Part shown: piece after piece, positions 17,057-25,277 of the stretch | Layout: every line of letters starts with the position of its first letter | Position numbering within the stretch: the stretch's first letter is position 1 | Origin: RPQK01 sp041946865 | Lineage (GTDB): Bacteria; Acidobacteriota; UBA6911; RPQK01 | Reading direction: 5' to 3' | Assembly: GCA_041946865.1 (NCBI GenBank) | Contig: JBHGBF010000067.1 | Coordinates: 1-44,700 of the forward strand | Length of the DNA: 44,700 nt | Program-made: the position numbers and the translations under genes | Notes under the pieces: generated by a model | Told to the model about the DNA's origin: nothing | The model's input: only the letters and a program-made list of their open reading frames with translations | Databases searched by the model: none

Positions 17057-19672
17057 CTACTTGCTCAACCGGACCGTCGTGATCTCGTACGGCTTCACTT
17101 TCAACACCCGCTCATCCCTCGCAGCCGACTCTTCTTCCAGCATGTTGACCGTGCGGAAATCACGGGTTTCGCCCAGAAAACGCAGCGGGGTTTCAGCTTC
17201 CGCCCCACGAGTCTCGAACAGCCGCACGACGATCGACCCATTCCGATCGCCCTTCTTCAATGCGCTCACCACCAGGTTTTCGCTGTCGAGCGAGCAAAAT
17301 GACTGCTCCGGAGGTAAAGCCTTCTTCGACAGCTCGTCAACCGCGCTTACCGGAACAAGTGGGGTATTAAACGCCATCCCGAATCGCCACGAGAGCGCCG
17401 CAGACCAGTCGCCTTTGCCCGAAGTCAGGGAATAGCGATAGACGTAGCGCCCGGCAGGCGGCTGCTGAACCAGGACGGGCTTGCCGTCCTGAACAATGGC
17501 CAGCGGGTTATAGCGGGTTCCCCTCAGCATTCCTCCGCGAACACCGGTCTCGGACACCGTGAAGAACTGATGGTCGCCACTGACGGTCAGGCCCCAGTCA
17601 CTTCCTCCGGCAAAGACCCAGTCCTGGACCTGTCGCCAGTTCTGCCAGATCTCGCGAGGCACTTCGTCTCTGAAGTGAGGCCCTGCATTCGGCATGAGAT
17701 CCGCGCTTCCCGCCGAGCCGAAAGGGACACCGACACGCGTGTCGGCAATCCGCTGGGGCGTCGGGAAAAGCTGCTCGATCTTCATGAAGCGTCCGGGCTT
17801 CCAGTCGATCGAGTTCTCGATGTCAATCCTCTTCAAACCCTGATACAGAATCAGCCGCTGAGTAATCGGCACTCCGGCCACATCGCCGCTGATGCGCACA
17901 ATTGTGCGGACGGGACTGTTTTCTTCCAGCTCGACGGCGTTCACCATGGTGATAACGGTCCGACCCGTCTGGGGCTCGATGCTCAGGGTATTCCCGCCGC
18001 GTTCTTCGGCGGCCGCGATCTCCATGTCCTTGACAATGACCCGGTCCAGGGCCTTGTCGAAAACCTCGATCCGGCCGGTGGGGCGGTCGACCGTGACCCG
18101 ATAAAAAGCGTTTTCGATGACGTGCGCCCCGATGACACGCCGCGGTTGTTTCGCGTCGTTTTCGGTATCCAGCTGGAGCCGACAGGCCGCAGGAAATTCA
18201 TCCGGCGCGGGCGCCGGCGTCAGGTAGTAGGTCTTGTAGCCGAGCGACGGAACATCGCGAGCAATGAACACCAACTCGACCGCCCGGGAGATGTTCTCGC
18301 TGTATTGCTCCACCTCGAACGGGACGGACGTCCCCTTCGCGTCGAGGAGCCGCATCGCTTTCCGGTAGTCACCCAGTTGTCCTGGTCCAAGGTCGCCGTA
18401 AAGGGTCACGTGCGCCCTGACCACGTCATCCCGCTTCCAGCTGAGCGGATTAAAGACGACAATCGGCGTGCTCACCGGAAAGGGATGCTCGACACGCTCG
18501 GCAATGTTGCGCAGCGAATCGCGCAGAATCCGCCCGCCGGCCAGCGTAGCGACATTGGCCAAAGCCAGCTTCCCTTCGTCTCCGAGGTCGCCGCCCTGAC
18601 CGTAATTGTTGTGGTCCATCGCCTCGAGGACCGACTTCCAGAGCAGCTCGAGGTCACGACCGGGGTAGTCCGCATAGCCGAGCGCATCGTTGATGGCGGC
18701 GAACTTCTCGGCATTGATCAGGGTGTCGGTCGCCGTCATAAAGTGCGGCCAGAGATGGCTCAGAGAGCTGATCAGGTTGGCCCACGAGGAGGGAATCTCT
18801 CCGGTCAATTCCGGCAAATCCGGTGTCTTAGCGGCCTCGCGGAAATACTCGGCCGGTGTCGCCAGCCGGAAACGCTTCGGCGCCAGGCGCTGGTTGAGAA
18901 CGGCGATGTTCTTCACCAGAAAGTCGTTGGGTGACCAGAGATCGGTTCCCCAGCCGAGGTAGACGGGCCCGCCGGTCGTCGCCTGAACATCCCCGGTTTC
19001 CTTCGCGATTTTCGCCAGCGCCACATCATCCAGCTGGCGGTGGAGTCCCAGGCCGACACCCCATCCGTACCCCTTCACAGTGTGCCAGAGCAGAACCTCG
19101 GATCCATCCGGGGACTTCCAGCGGAAAAGAGTCTTATCCGGAGGTCCCATTCTCGTCATGACCATATAGGGAACGCCGGTCTTGGCCAGGATCTGCGGGT
19201 ACTGGCGTGTAAATCCGGGGATGTCTCCCATGTGGGCCACCTGCGGATCGACGCCGAAGACCTCACGAGCGTGGCGCTTGCCGTAAACCATGTTGCGCAC
19301 GGTGGCTTCCCCGCGCGGGAGGTTCTGGTAAATGCTCGCCCACTTGGGGGCGATTTCGATCCGGCCCTCCTTCACCAGTTGCCTGAGCCGTTCGACTTCC
19401 GGGGACCCATGCCGGCTTTGGATGAAGTTTTCCGCAAAGACCTGGTCTTCGATCAGAAACCGGAACTCCGGGGAGTTGTCAGCCAGCTGGATCGCCCGAT
19501 TGATGATGCGATTGCCCCGGCTGAGACATTCTTCCCGGGTGCCACCCCAGAAAAGGTCAAGGTGAGAGAATGGCACGACATAGACTTCCGACTTTGCCGG
19601 TGTCCCAGGCTGAGCCGGTAAGGCAGCCGGCAAGAGCATAAACAGGACAATCAAGAAGCTCAGGAATCGCAT
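17057..19672 (-). CDS. Exported GH38-like alpha-mannosidase family protein (copy 2)
   Basis: This paralogue of the 5677-8289 protein is 871 aa from the chosen ATG at 19672, which follows AAAGG and starts the signal peptide MRFLSFLIVLFMLLPAALPAQ. Starts at 19705 and 19744 would only lengthen the cytoplasmic tail. It has SHLDLFWGGT (zinc His and Asp), AHMGDIPG (nucleophile Asp of the GD pair) and MDHNNYGQGG. Compared with copy 1, GDLPD has become GDIPG. The two proteins align over their whole length, so they arose by duplication and may have split substrate preference. It is the first gene of the locus, divergent from the LysR regulator. Confidence 0.85.
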   Translation of the reverse strand: MRFLSFLIVLFMLLPAALPAQPGTPAKSEVYVVPFSHLDLFWGGTREECLSRGNRIINRAIQLADNSPEFRFLIEDQVFAENFIQSRHGSPEVERLRQLVKEGRIEIAPKWASIYQNLPRGEATVRNMVYGKRHAREVFGVDPQVAHMGDIPGFTRQYPQILAKTGVPYMVMTRMGPPDKTLFRWKSPDGSEVLLWHTVKGYGWGVGLGLHRQLDDVALAKIAKETGDVQATTGGPVYLGWGTDLWSPNDFLVKNIAVLNQRLAPKRFRLATPAEYFREAAKTPDLPELTGEIPSSWANLISSLSHLWPHFMTATDTLINAEKFAAINDALGYADYPGRDLELLWKSVLEAMDHNNYGQGGDLGDEGKLALANVATLAGGRILRDSLRNIAERVEHPFPVSTPIVVFNPLSWKRDDVVRAHVTLYGDLGPGQLGDYRKAMRLLDAKGTSVPFEVEQYSENISRAVELVFIARDVPSLGYKTYYLTPAPAPDEFPAACRLQLDTENDAKQPRRVIGAHVIENAFYRVTVDRPTGRIEVFDKALDRVIVKDMEIAAAEERGGNTLSIEPQTGRTVITMVNAVELEENSPVRTIVRISGDVAGVPITQRLILYQGLKRIDIENSIDWKPGRFMKIEQLFPTPQRIADTRVGVPFGSAGSADLMPNAGPHFRDEVPREIWQNWRQVQDWVFAGGSDWGLTVSGDHQFFTVSETGVRGGMLRGTRYNPLAIVQDGKPVLVQQPPAGRYVYRYSLTSGKGDWSAALSWRFGMAFNTPLVPVSAVDELSKKALPPEQSFCSLDSENLVVSALKKGDRNGSIVVRLFETRGAEAETPLRFLGETRDFRTVNMLEEESAARDERVLKVKPYEITTVRLSK

Positions 19673-19744
19673 ACACAAACCTTTAGAGAAGCCGTTAGCT
19701 TTCATTCGTCCGCCCTGCGGACCCTGCATCCGGATCTGATTCAC

Positions 19745-19806
19745 ATGCGCATCCTATGAGGTCCGCAAAGTGAGCACAAGCGAATTTTCTTTAACGTATG
19801 CTCACT
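19745..19806. promoter_or_regulatory. Divergent control region with 8-bp inverted repeat (putative LysR operator)
   Basis: AGTGAGCA (19769-19776) and TGCTCACT (19799-19806) form a perfect inverted repeat with a 22-bp spacer. On the minus strand TTGTGC, which overlaps the left arm, lies 17 bp from TAGGAT, a candidate promoter for the GH38/dehydrogenase operon. On the plus strand TTTAAC and TAATAT, 17 bp apart, span the right arm as a candidate LysR-gene promoter. This layout fits a LysR regulator controlling both itself and the locus. Confidence 0.5.
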
Positions 19807-19839
19807 ATTGGTTAATATCCGGACGGCGGGGAGGAGGCG

Positions 19840-20769
19840 ATGGAAATAAGGGAACTGCGGAGCCTGGTCCTTTTAAAGGAGTTGGGCAACATCACGAAGA
19901 TCGCACAGCGCCAGCATCTCAGCCCGGCCGCCGTGCACAAGCAGCTGAAAGTTCTGGAATCGGAGCTGGGTGTCAAACTGTACGAAAAAGAGGGCCGCCA
20001 CCTGAGAACCACCCAGGCGGCAGATGTCCTGTTGCCCCACCTCAGGAATCTGTTGGCGCAGTACGAGGCGGCGCTTTCAGACCTGAACGAATGGAAGGGT
20101 CTGAAGCGGGGCGTGGTTCGAATCGGCACCGGGCCGACCATGAGCAGCCACATGCTGCCTCCCCTGCTGCAGGAGTTCAATCGCCGCTTTCCCAGGCTCG
20201 AGGCGTATGTCGAGACCGGGCAGATGACCCACCTGGTTCACTCCCTGGCCGCAGGCACGCTCGATGTGATTATCCTGGTGTCTACGCCTCTGAATGAGGA
20301 CCCGAACCTTACCGTGGAATGCACCTGGGAGTTCGAGCTGGTCCTGGTGGGCAGCTCCCGGCACCAGCTTCGTCGTTGCCGGCTGCAGGAACTGACCGCT
20401 ACCCCGTTTATCCTCTACAAGGAAGGCGGTCTGTTCGAACGGATCATCGATCAGTATTTCGTCGAGGCCGGCTTCCGGCCGAACGTCGTCATGCGCCTGG
20501 ACAACGCTGATGCCATTCGAGAAATGGTCAAGCTCGACCAAGGCATCTCGGTTCTCCCCATGTGGATCGTAGACAGAGACCTGCGAAGCGGCCGGCTTCG
20601 TCTCATCCGGCAAAGCGAACGCCCGCTTCTCGCTCGAATTGCGATGGTAACCAGGAAGGACAGCTACGCCACCAAGCCCGCGGCCGCGTTTCTCGACCTG
20701 GCCCGCCGCTGGGACTGGCAAGGCCTGCGCCTGCGCCAGGAGAAGGATGAAGAGAAGGATGAAGGATGA
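19840..20769 (+). CDS. LysR-family transcriptional regulator
   Basis: This DNA-binding regulator (309 aa) has an N-terminal winged helix-turn-helix (residues 1-60; ITKIAQRQHLSPAAVHKQLKVLE) and a periplasmic-binding-protein-like effector domain (about 90-295). The ATG follows a strong GGAGGAGG. It is divergent from the GH38-led operon and shares its promoter region, so it is the likely activator of the locus, sensing a sugar-acid intermediate. The C-terminus ends in EKDEEKDEG, encoded by a tandem repeat that runs past the stop codon, so tail length may vary between strains. Confidence 0.92.
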   Translation: MEIRELRSLVLLKELGNITKIAQRQHLSPAAVHKQLKVLESELGVKLYEKEGRHLRTTQAADVLLPHLRNLLAQYEAALSDLNEWKGLKRGVVRIGTGPTMSSHMLPPLLQEFNRRFPRLEAYVETGQMTHLVHSLAAGTLDVIILVSTPLNEDPNLTVECTWEFELVLVGSSRHQLRRCRLQELTATPFILYKEGGLFERIIDQYFVEAGFRPNVVMRLDNADAIREMVKLDQGISVLPMWIVDRDLRSGRLRLIRQSERPLLARIAMVTRKDSYATKPAAAFLDLARRWDWQGLRLRQEKDEEKDEG

Positions 20770-20796
20770 AGGATGAAGGATGAAGAGAAGGATGAA
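20741..20796 (+). repeat. Tandem AGGATGA-type minisatellite
   Basis: Units of 7 bp (AGGATGA) and 12 bp (AGAGAAGGATGA) repeat across the end of the LysR gene and its stop codon. Slippage here would change the length of the acidic tail. It is too short and lacks unique spacers, so it is not a CRISPR array. Confidence 0.8.
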
Positions 20797-20861
20797 GCCT
20801 TCAGGCGGGCAGTCAATCGCACAGTGCCGGGAAAGCGGGGCTACACAACATTCTGCAACTT

Positions 20862-20900
20862 GTTAACGGAAAAGACGTAAGAAAAGAACGTTAACGGAAA
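20862..20900. repeat. Direct repeat of GTTAACGGAAA upstream of an exported protein gene
   Basis: Identical 11-mers occur at 20862-20872 and 20890-20900, 28 bp apart start to start, each containing the palindrome GTTAAC. They lie 9-47 bp before the ATG at 20909, a plausible place for a regulator to bind. The second copy also supplies the AAAGG ribosome site. Confidence 0.5.
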
Positions 20901-20908
20901 GGTTCATT

Positions 20909-22165
20909 ATGCAGATTCGACCAGCTTCATTTTTCTTTGCAGCATTCCTGGTGATTTCATCCGCAATGGCGCCGCTCTGTATTGCCCAGGAGAGGGCCTG
21001 GCAGGGTTGGGAGCTGTGGAAACAGGGGCGCGTCGGCGACGCATTGCGGGCGGCAGGCGCCGTCCTGGCGGACCAGCCTGCCGACAACGACGCGCTCCAC
21101 GTGCGGACCCTGGCCCTGTTTGTGCAAGGGAAGTACCGTGAAGCCCTGGACTCCTTCGGGAGGATCAGCCGGCAATACCAGAAACGGGGCGACCTGGGGC
21201 TGACCATGCTCGAGGCTTACTACCACCTGAACAAGCCCGAGGACGCGTTGGGCTTGGCCAAGGAGCTGGACCTCAAGGAATTGGGCTTCTATGAGGCGCG
21301 TGCCGGCAAGCCCTTCAAAGTCAACGCCGAGCGCACTTACCTGCTTCCGTTCGTCGCCGACCCGAAAGTGCCGCTTCAGTTCTGGCCCGGTCTGGCGGGG
21401 AAGATCAACGGTCAGTCCGTAGGCATGAGATTCGACACTGGCGCTCCGTTTCTCACTATGGGAAAAGAAAAGGCAGAGAGCCTCGGGATCCCGCTTTTCA
21501 CGTCAGGCCCGGGTGTGGCGGGCAGTCGCGACGTGACCGTCTGGAACGGCCTGGCTGAACGGGTCGAACTGGGCGATGGCCTGGTGTTCGAGAACGTTCC
21601 GGTTTCGGTGCTGCCGAAACTCGACTGGGTGATTTTCGGCACGAATCTCCTGGAGCCGTTTCTTGCAACCGTCGACTACCCTAATTCGCGGTTCATTCTC
21701 ACCCCGCGGGTCCGTCCAGAGCTTCACTCCGCCCACCGCGCCATGGTCCCTGCGCGACAGTTCAAAATGCCCTTCTTCCTTTGGGGGGATCACTATATGT
21801 TCGGCCAGGGAGTCTTCGGAGAGCATGACGGCCTTAATCTCTTCTTTGATTCCGGGCTCATCGCTCTGACCCCGATCAACGGGAAAATCGTCCAGGCGGC
21901 CTTTTCCGCTTCAAAGGAGCGCCTGATCGCCTGGGGCTTTCCGGAAAACGAACTCACGGCGACCCGGTTCTTTGAGACCCGCAGGCCGCTGGGCATTCCC
22001 GGTCTTCTGCAGGAGAACACTCTCGTCTATTTCAACGCAAATCAACCGTACGACAGGGTCTTCGGCGGAGTTCGAATTGACGGACTCGTCTCTCACGCCT
22101 GGCTTTCGAGCTACTCCTGGACGATTGATTTCGATGCGCGCGAGTATAGTTTCGGCGTGAAGTAG
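20909..22165 (+). CDS. Exported aspartic-protease-like protein with two D[T/S]G lobes
   Basis: The 418-aa protein has a signal peptide ending at LCIAQ (residue 27). An N-terminal helical stretch (30-125) of TPR-like pairs follows, then a beta-rich region with two retropepsin-type motifs: MRFDTGAP (D176-T-G) and LFFDSGLI (D314-S-G). Each is followed by the hydrophobic stretch usual for such lobes. Bacterial aspartyl-protease-like proteins commonly have one lobe and dimerise; two in one chain suggests a pepsin-like internal dimer. It would act in the periplasm. Substrate and activity are unknown. It is convergent with the DUF1684 gene (29 bp between stops). Confidence 0.75.
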   Translation: MQIRPASFFFAAFLVISSAMAPLCIAQERAWQGWELWKQGRVGDALRAAGAVLADQPADNDALHVRTLALFVQGKYREALDSFGRISRQYQKRGDLGLTMLEAYYHLNKPEDALGLAKELDLKELGFYEARAGKPFKVNAERTYLLPFVADPKVPLQFWPGLAGKINGQSVGMRFDTGAPFLTMGKEKAESLGIPLFTSGPGVAGSRDVTVWNGLAERVELGDGLVFENVPVSVLPKLDWVIFGTNLLEPFLATVDYPNSRFILTPRVRPELHSAHRAMVPARQFKMPFFLWGDHYMFGQGVFGEHDGLNLFFDSGLIALTPINGKIVQAAFSASKERLIAWGFPENELTATRFFETRRPLGIPGLLQENTLVYFNANQPYDRVFGGVRIDGLVSHAWLSSYSWTIDFDAREYSFGVK

Positions 22166-22194
22166 CGGATGCTCGTGGTCAAGCCCCTCCCAGG

Positions 22195-23130
22195 TCATCT
22201 GTCATGGTGCGGGAAAGCTTTCTCGCCCGCTCGGATCGCTACGGGAAGCCGGTTCTCAGGCGGAGGAATGGGGCAGGCGAAACCGCTGCTGTAGGCGCAC
22301 GAAGGGTTGTACGCCTGGTTGAAATCGACGTAGGTCCGGCCGGACTTGACGAAGGGAATGTCAAGATACCGCCCCCCGCCGTACGATTCGTTCCCACTCG
22401 TCTTGTCCCGGAAAGCAACGAAGAACTCGTCTTGAGGCCCGGGGTCGCGCTTGAAAGTCCAGAGCTGGAGCGCCAGATCTCTCCGCTCGAGCCGGAAACG
22501 GACTTGTCCATATTTCCAGCCTGGACGACTCCAACCCTGGGTATCGGTGATTGTCAGCGGCGTGATTTTTCCATCAGGGAGAACCTCTGCTTCGACCCGA
22601 AATGCAGGGTCGACGGGAAAATAAGAAAGTCCCCGAAAATGATCGAAGGCTTCGGCACGCGGATCAAAGGCGCGAAGCACAGCTCCCAGCGTGCCCAACT
22701 GGTCGAAGTAAACGAACTGCTTTCCAAGTTTGTAGCGGTCTCCTCTGCGCAACTCGGCCGACGTCACCGCCGTCCCCTCCGCTTCCCTCACAATCTTCCC
22801 ACCGACCGGCTTCAACAGCCAACGGAAGGACTCGCCACCCGCATCCTCGCGAACGACCACGGCATGAATCGGAGCGACGCTCCTGCCCGACAGTGTCAGA
22901 TCGGCTTCGGGACTCGATCCAATCGTTACTCGAGGCGCGTCGAGCTTGATGACTGCCACCACGCCGAGAGGGGATGTTCTTTTGTCAAGAAAGCGTTTGT
23001 CCCGCGCCTTTCGGGCGGCTTCGATCTGCGAAACGTAGTCATTTCCGGGCGACGCTGGATCGGGCTGGCCGCCTGCGATAAAAGAGAACAGAATCGTCAG
23101 CGAGGCAAGTGGAAGACAAAAGAGTCGCAT
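22195..23130 (-). CDS. Exported DUF1684 protein
   Basis: The 311-aa protein has a signal peptide (MRLFCLPLASLTILFSFIAG) and the DUF1684 core in its C-terminal half (DEFFVAFRDKTSGNESYGGGRYLDI, FNQAYNPSCAYS, CPIPPPENRLPVAIRAGE). The section before it (about residues 60-130) has an FHA-like look (VTIGSSPEADLTLSG then APIHAVVV). The function of the family is not known. The ATG at 23130 has no ribosome site, but TATACT lies 7 nt upstream on the minus strand, so the message may be leaderless. The frame stays open for 84 codons further upstream, antisense to a pseudogene, which is why I did not use a longer start. Confidence 0.85.
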   Translation of the reverse strand: MRLFCLPLASLTILFSFIAGGQPDPASPGNDYVSQIEAARKARDKRFLDKRTSPLGVVAVIKLDAPRVTIGSSPEADLTLSGRSVAPIHAVVVREDAGGESFRWLLKPVGGKIVREAEGTAVTSAELRRGDRYKLGKQFVYFDQLGTLGAVLRAFDPRAEAFDHFRGLSYFPVDPAFRVEAEVLPDGKITPLTITDTQGWSRPGWKYGQVRFRLERRDLALQLWTFKRDPGPQDEFFVAFRDKTSGNESYGGGRYLDIPFVKSGRTYVDFNQAYNPSCAYSSGFACPIPPPENRLPVAIRAGEKAFPHHDR

Positions 23131-23149
23131 GACATCAGTATAGGACACA

Positions 23150-23660
23150 TGGAAACCAAGTCTCTGGTTTTCGAGCAGGTATTGGAGCGGGATCCGCGGT
23201 GCTCGATGGCCTGCTGGGGCTTGGCTATGACCTTGTTCCAGCCGTTGTGGCCCACGCGTCCGGGGCCCACTGAGCTCAAAGCGGGCTGGGAAGCGGTGAA
23301 CAAGGCCAAAGGTTTGGACCCACCGACAGAACGTGAGCGCCTCTTCGTGGCCGCGGTTGAAGCCTTCTTTCGAGAACCGCAATCACCCGACTACTGGCAG
23401 CGAATCCGGCGCTGGGGAAAAGCGATGGAGAAACCCTCACGCGCTCCACATGCCCACACACATCTACACTCGACTGGGAGACTGGGACGCGGTGATTCGC
23501 GGGAACCTGCGAGCTGCGGAAGCCGCGGGCTTCGGCGACTCGGCCCAGCCGTGTCGCTCCCAGCCCCCGGGCAAACCATGTGACCGCCTCGGGCCAGGGG
23601 TAGCGGTCCCAATCGAGCTTTTGACGGTCTCCGGCAAGGGCACAAGAGAAGCGGCTCTTA
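23150..23660 (+). pseudogene. Rearranged remnant of a TPR-family gene
   Basis: Three pieces of one protein family lie out of order. From 23150 the plus strand reads VLERDPRCSMACWGLAMTLF and on to PTERERLFVAAVEAFFREP. After a frameshift near 23435 it reads HMPTHIYTRLGDWDAVIRG, normally about 100 residues later. From about 23640 back to 23540 the minus strand reads LDWDRYPWPEAVTWFARGLG, the C-terminal part of the same family, now inverted. The gene has thus lost its start, suffered an internal deletion or frameshift and had its end flipped. The family is the exported tetratricopeptide protein type common in Acidobacteria, recalled by motif only. Confidence 0.65.
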
Positions 23661-23813
23661 CTGAGGCCAAGACGTTTGTCTCAAGCCGCAATCGGTAACC
23701 CGCGTGGAGTGGAATTGTCGGCGGCCCATACAGCCTCCCTTGATGCGTCGTTGATCCGAGAACCAGGCATTTCGGACTCACCCGAGGGCCCGCAAGTGAA
23801 CGATCAGGCGCGT

Positions 23814-24525
23814 CTACTGACGCTGAGAGAGCACGATTGCGCCCGTCTGCTCCTTCATCAGCGCAGCGACCTGGAGCGCGACCGCTTTGTCGTAGAATTG
23901 AAGCTGTCGCTCCAGGATCTTCTGATTCCCGCCCGATTCTTTCAGCAGCCGCTCCGCATAGTCGCGGGCGCTGCTGAATTGGCCGTCTCCGTCGGCATCG
24001 ACCCACAGGACGCCGGTAGAGCCTAGGATGTAAGGATCCCAATCGGGAGTCGACGGTTGAAAGGGCTTGGAGATCGGCCAGTGTGGGGCAGTGACTCCAG
24101 GCCCGAGTGCTATGCCCACCAGGTAGACGTCGTGCAGAGGCTTTGGGATTTTCCACCCGCCCCGCCATTTTTGCACCTGACTTCTGGAGGAGGGAGGCAC
24201 CGAAGTTTCCCGGATGAGCGAGCCGTTGGCGAATAGCAAGACACGCCCGGCCGAAACCCAGATAGGTCCGAGCACCTCAACACCAACCTCCAGCTCGCCA
24301 AATGCCGTGAACACATCCCCGGGCCGGAACCTTTCTTGCACGGTCATCTGGGTGAGCAATCCCATGCTGACGAGCACCCTCCCCTGTTTGAGACCGGCCA
24401 CGACGCAATCCTGGTCCGGCGGCCCGCGCAGAACACCGTTGCCGGAATTCCCGAAAGTCCCCCGCGCAGGCAGCGTGAATGCATTGGGGTCAAACCAGAA
24501 ACCACTCCTTTCACGTCCCCGAGGT
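23814..24525 (-). pseudogene. Chimeric remnant: TonB-receptor end joined to C-terminal half of a CehA/McbA-like protein
   Basis: One open minus-strand frame has two parents. The first part (about 24510-24390) reads GFWFDPNAFTLPARGTFGNS then GVLRGP, typical of the C-terminal third of Oar-like TonB receptors. At about 24385 it changes to GRVLVSMGLLTQMTVQERF, PGDVFTAFGE and then LGPIWVSAGRVLLFANG. The rest (GPGVTAPHWPISKPFQP, LGSTGVLWVDADGDG) fits the C-terminal half of CehA/McbA-type PHP metallohydrolases. The metal-binding PHP domain is absent. A GTG at 24401 could start a 195-aa product, but a functional protein is unlikely. Confidence 0.6.
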
Positions 24526-24579
24526 CACGACTTACGAAGGTGGTCGGGACGGGCCCCGGACGACTTCGAGCGCGAGTCA

Positions 24580-25198
24580 AGGACCCCTGGTGGGAGAGCC
24601 CGCGGCTGAATGGTTCAAGCAGGGCTTGAAGCAAAGAACCGGGACTCTGACCGGAACGGGCGAGCTGATAGGAAGCCTCCTCCTGTCGCAGGTTTTCACA
24701 CACCACGGACAGATCCTGCAGGTAAAACCGAGCACCGCTCTTCAGCGGGATGATTTCAAGCGAGCCAATGTCATCATTCTCGGCGGACCTCGGCAAAATC
24801 CGATCTTCCGCGAGCTCCAGGCCGGTTTGAATTTCATATATCCGGCTCAGGAGGCCGGCTGTGTCTTGAATGTCCGTCCGGCGCCGGGTGAAGCAGCCAG
24901 GTACAAATCGGATCTGGACTCCAGCGGAACGGGAGTCGACTACGCGGTCGTCAGCAAGTTGAACGACCCGGTGTCGGGGTATCTGATCCTGCTGTTTGGC
25001 GCAAACACGGGAATAAGCGTGGAGGCCGGGGTCCGATACTTCACGAATCCGTCCCACGTGAAGTTCCTGCTCGAAAGGCTTCGCACAGGTTCTTCCGGCC
25101 TGCCGGACAGCTACCAGGTCCTGCTCGAAGTGTCCAGCCGGAACGCCGGTCCCGAAGACGTCCACTACGTCACCCACCGCGCCATCCCGTCTGAATGA
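24580..25198 (+). pseudogene. Orphan C-terminal domain of a CadC-like regulator
   Basis: The reading frame encodes GTGELIGSLLLSQVFTHHG, a nucleotide- or ligand-binding-like segment ANVIILGGPRQNP, and DYAVVSKLNDPVSGYLILLFG through to the stop at 25198. This pattern matches the C-terminal domain that follows winged-helix (CadC-like) or other DNA-binding domains in many Acidobacteria proteins. The DNA-binding part is missing; the frame upstream runs into antisense of a TonB-receptor fragment. It is either a 5'-truncated pseudogene or a free-standing domain with an unclear start. Confidence 0.5.
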
Positions 25199-25277
25199 TG
25201 CAAAATCGGTTTTGCGACGGAATGTCCTGAAGCTCAATCGGACAAGCTAAGCGGGTTTAACCCGAGACGACTCTCCG

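Noticed and set aside
17570..18934. 454-aa plus-strand open frame
   Set aside because: Antisense of GH38 copy 2; no start site or motif of its own.
20741..20796. CRISPR-like repeat
   Set aside because: The units are contiguous with no unique spacers and no cas genes are near; it is a minisatellite.
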